The notes under the pieces were generated by a model. That model was not told where the DNA came from, made no database searches, and saw only the letters and a program-made list of their open reading frames with translations. Source: Salinarimonadaceae bacterium (GTDB lineage: Bacteria > Pseudomonadota > Alphaproteobacteria > Rhizobiales > Beijerinckiaceae). Taken from it: a DNA stretch of 32,920 nt. The stretch covers positions 1 through 32,920 of the forward strand of contig REDO01000072.1 of the NCBI GenBank assembly GCA_007693435.1, written 5' to 3'. Position numbers and translations under genes: made by a program. Shown piece by piece: positions 31,791 to 32,920 of this stretch (its first letter is position 1; every line of letters begins with the position of its first letter).

Positions 31791-32789
31791 GCGGAAATCC
31801 TCGATCAGGCGGAGATAGGTGTCCAGCGTCTCCTGACCGTTCGGCGTGTTCGCAGCCCAGGCCTCGTAGATGCCGGCATGGGCCTCCTGATAGCCCTTGA
31901 TGGTCTCGTCGCTCGCCACGATGACCTGGTATCCGCGATCGCGCTGGGTTTCCACGATCTCCGTCGTCAGCGTGTCGTAGGCCCGTCCGCCGGACGCCGC
32001 CAGAGCCTCGCCGCCATGCTTCATCATGACCTCCTGGACGTCCTGCGGCAGGCTGTCCCAGAGCTGCTTGTTCATCAGCATGAAGAAGGGCGACGCTCCC
32101 AGCGGCACGCGGTAGCCGGCGCTCGCGACGGCGAAGCCTCCGAAGGTCTGCATGCCGGTCCAACCCTGGAGCTGCCCGTCGATGGTTCCGCGCTGCATCG
32201 CCTCGTTGGCCTCGACGGAGCCCAGCGTTTGCGGCGCGGCTCCGATCGCCTCGACGAACATAGCCTGGGTCGAGCCGGCCGTGCGCAGGGAGGCGCCCGC
32301 CAGATCGTCGAGCCCCTCGATCGGCCGCACGAGATGAATATTGGTGATGTCGGGCGTCCACGCCGTGAGCACGTGCACATCCTCGAGCCCGTCGATGAGG
32401 CCCGCCTCGTAGAGCCGCCAGAGCACGACCGAGGCTTCCTCGCCGCTTTCCACGGTGAAGGGCAGTTCGGTCGCTCCCGCCTGCGGGAACTGGCCGGGCG
32501 TATAGCCGGGCAGGATCCAGGCGACGTCGACCACGCCGCTGCGCACGAGATCGAACTGGTCGAAGGGATTGGGTCCGAGGGCGCCGCCCCAGAAGGGCAC
32601 CATCTCGACCTTGTCGCCGAGTTCGGCCTGGACGGCCTCCATCCAGGGTTTCATGACGAAACGCACGCCCACCGCTCCCTCGGGCGTGAAGGAGGCGACC
32701 CGTATCATCGTCTGCGCCGAAGCGCCCGTGGAAGCGATTGCAAGGAACGCGGCTGCGGCGGTGGTTGCCAGAAAACTTGCGCGCGACAT
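31779..32789 (-). CDS. TRAP transporter substrate-binding protein (DctP family), system 2
   Basis: This 336-residue periplasmic protein has a signal peptide of about 25 residues ending ASTGASAQ. The mature part shows IRVASFTPEGAVGVRFVMKPWMEAVQAEL, VDVAWILPGYTPGQFPQAGATELPF, DDLAGASLRTAGSTQAMFVEAIGAAP with the ligand-binding Arg in SLR, and AMQRGTIDGQLQGWTGM. The sequence differs clearly from the system 1 protein, so the two carriers probably take different ligands. The ATG is preceded by GGGGAGAGACATCC. It is the first gene of its operon in the window. Confidence 0.92.
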   Translation of the reverse strand: MSRASFLATTAAAAFLAIASTGASAQTMIRVASFTPEGAVGVRFVMKPWMEAVQAELGDKVEMVPFWGGALGPNPFDQFDLVRSGVVDVAWILPGYTPGQFPQAGATELPFTVESGEEASVVLWRLYEAGLIDGLEDVHVLTAWTPDITNIHLVRPIEGLDDLAGASLRTAGSTQAMFVEAIGAAPQTLGSVEANEAMQRGTIDGQLQGWTGMQTFGGFAVASAGYRVPLGASPFFMLMNKQLWDSLPQDVQEVMMKHGGEALAASGGRAYDTLTTEIVETQRDRGYQVIVASDETIKGYQEAHAGIYEAWAANTPNGQETLDTYLRLIEDFRAGR

Positions 32790-32863
32790 GGATGTCTCTC
32801 CCCTGTGTTCTGAAGCGATCGGCGGCCCCGTTCCCGTTATGAAGCTTGTTCGGCTCCGATCCT

Positions 32864-32879
32864 GTATTAAATTTATAAC
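32864..32879 (-). promoter_or_regulatory. AT-rich imperfect palindrome upstream of TRAP-2
   Basis: GTATTAAATTTATAAC (32864-32879) is symmetric at 12 of 16 positions around TAAATTTA and lies 75 bp upstream of the binding-protein ATG, in the only AT-rich stretch nearby. It may be an operator of GntR type or part of the promoter. Confidence 0.3.
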
Positions 32880-32920
32880 AAGTCGGCGAGCCTTGGCAAG
32901 CGGGTGCGCGCAAGACAGGG

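Noticed and set aside
1-32920. CRISPR arrays, insertion sequences, att sites or prophage genes
   Set aside because: No regularly spaced repeats, transposase or integrase motifs, or terminal inverted repeats were seen on either strand.

Overview
The window is high-GC chromosomal DNA with a strong G/C bias at third codon positions, almost no non-coding space and many translationally coupled ATGA starts. The gene families (IclR regulator, TRAP carriers, branched-chain-type ABC importers, opine-oxidase-like enzymes) and the base composition suggest an alphaproteobacterium, probably Hyphomicrobiales or a relative. That placement is inference. I see no rRNA, tRNA, CRISPR array, transposase, integrase or phage gene. 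This is a catabolic region, not a mobile island.

Left half (about 1-18.5 kb). An Ldh2-family dehydrogenase (144-1160) is followed by a seven-gene operon (1398-7266). It holds a two-subunit succinyl-CoA-synthetase-like ligase, a three-subunit FAD/[2Fe-2S] amine oxidase in HcnABC or opine-oxidase order, a 35-codon small ORF, and a crotonase. A second crotonase (7358-8239, minus) diverges from an IclR-type regulator (8385-9197). Next come a minus-strand ABC importer of the iron/polyamine-like class (9230-13485), a hotdog thioesterase and an acyl-CoA ligase (13801-15919). Divergent to these are an unusual Rossmann-fold protein (16055-17137) and an MFS exporter (17220-18527). The proposed logic is uptake, CoA activation, hydration or isomerisation, and oxidation of an unidentified carboxylate or N-substituted acid.

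The main discovery candidate is a shared, so far unnamed DNA motif, roughly TATCRC-N4-CAATA. It lies in all five promoter regions of the left half, overlapping or next to recognisable -35/-10 elements. I propose that it is the operator of the IclR-type regulator and that it ties the five transcription units into one regulon. I did not find it by eye in front of the right-half transporters.

Right half (about 18.5-32.9 kb), all on the minus strand. It consists of importer-plus-hydrolase modules: livKHMGF with an amidase (24833 to 18517), a complete TRAP carrier with an AtzA/SsnA-type amidohydrolase (29541 to 25061), and a second complete TRAP carrier (32789 to 29801). These probably import and hydrolyse nitrogenous organic compounds of unknown identity.

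Other points of note: three of the four transport operons carry a perfect 10-bp GC-rich hairpin directly behind the solute-binding-protein gene. The LivG ATPase has lost the ABC signature residues, and the SucC-like subunit has lost two glycine-rich catalytic loops. Two tandem duplications sit at the MFS start and create a five-codon mini-ORF that copies the first residues of the protein.
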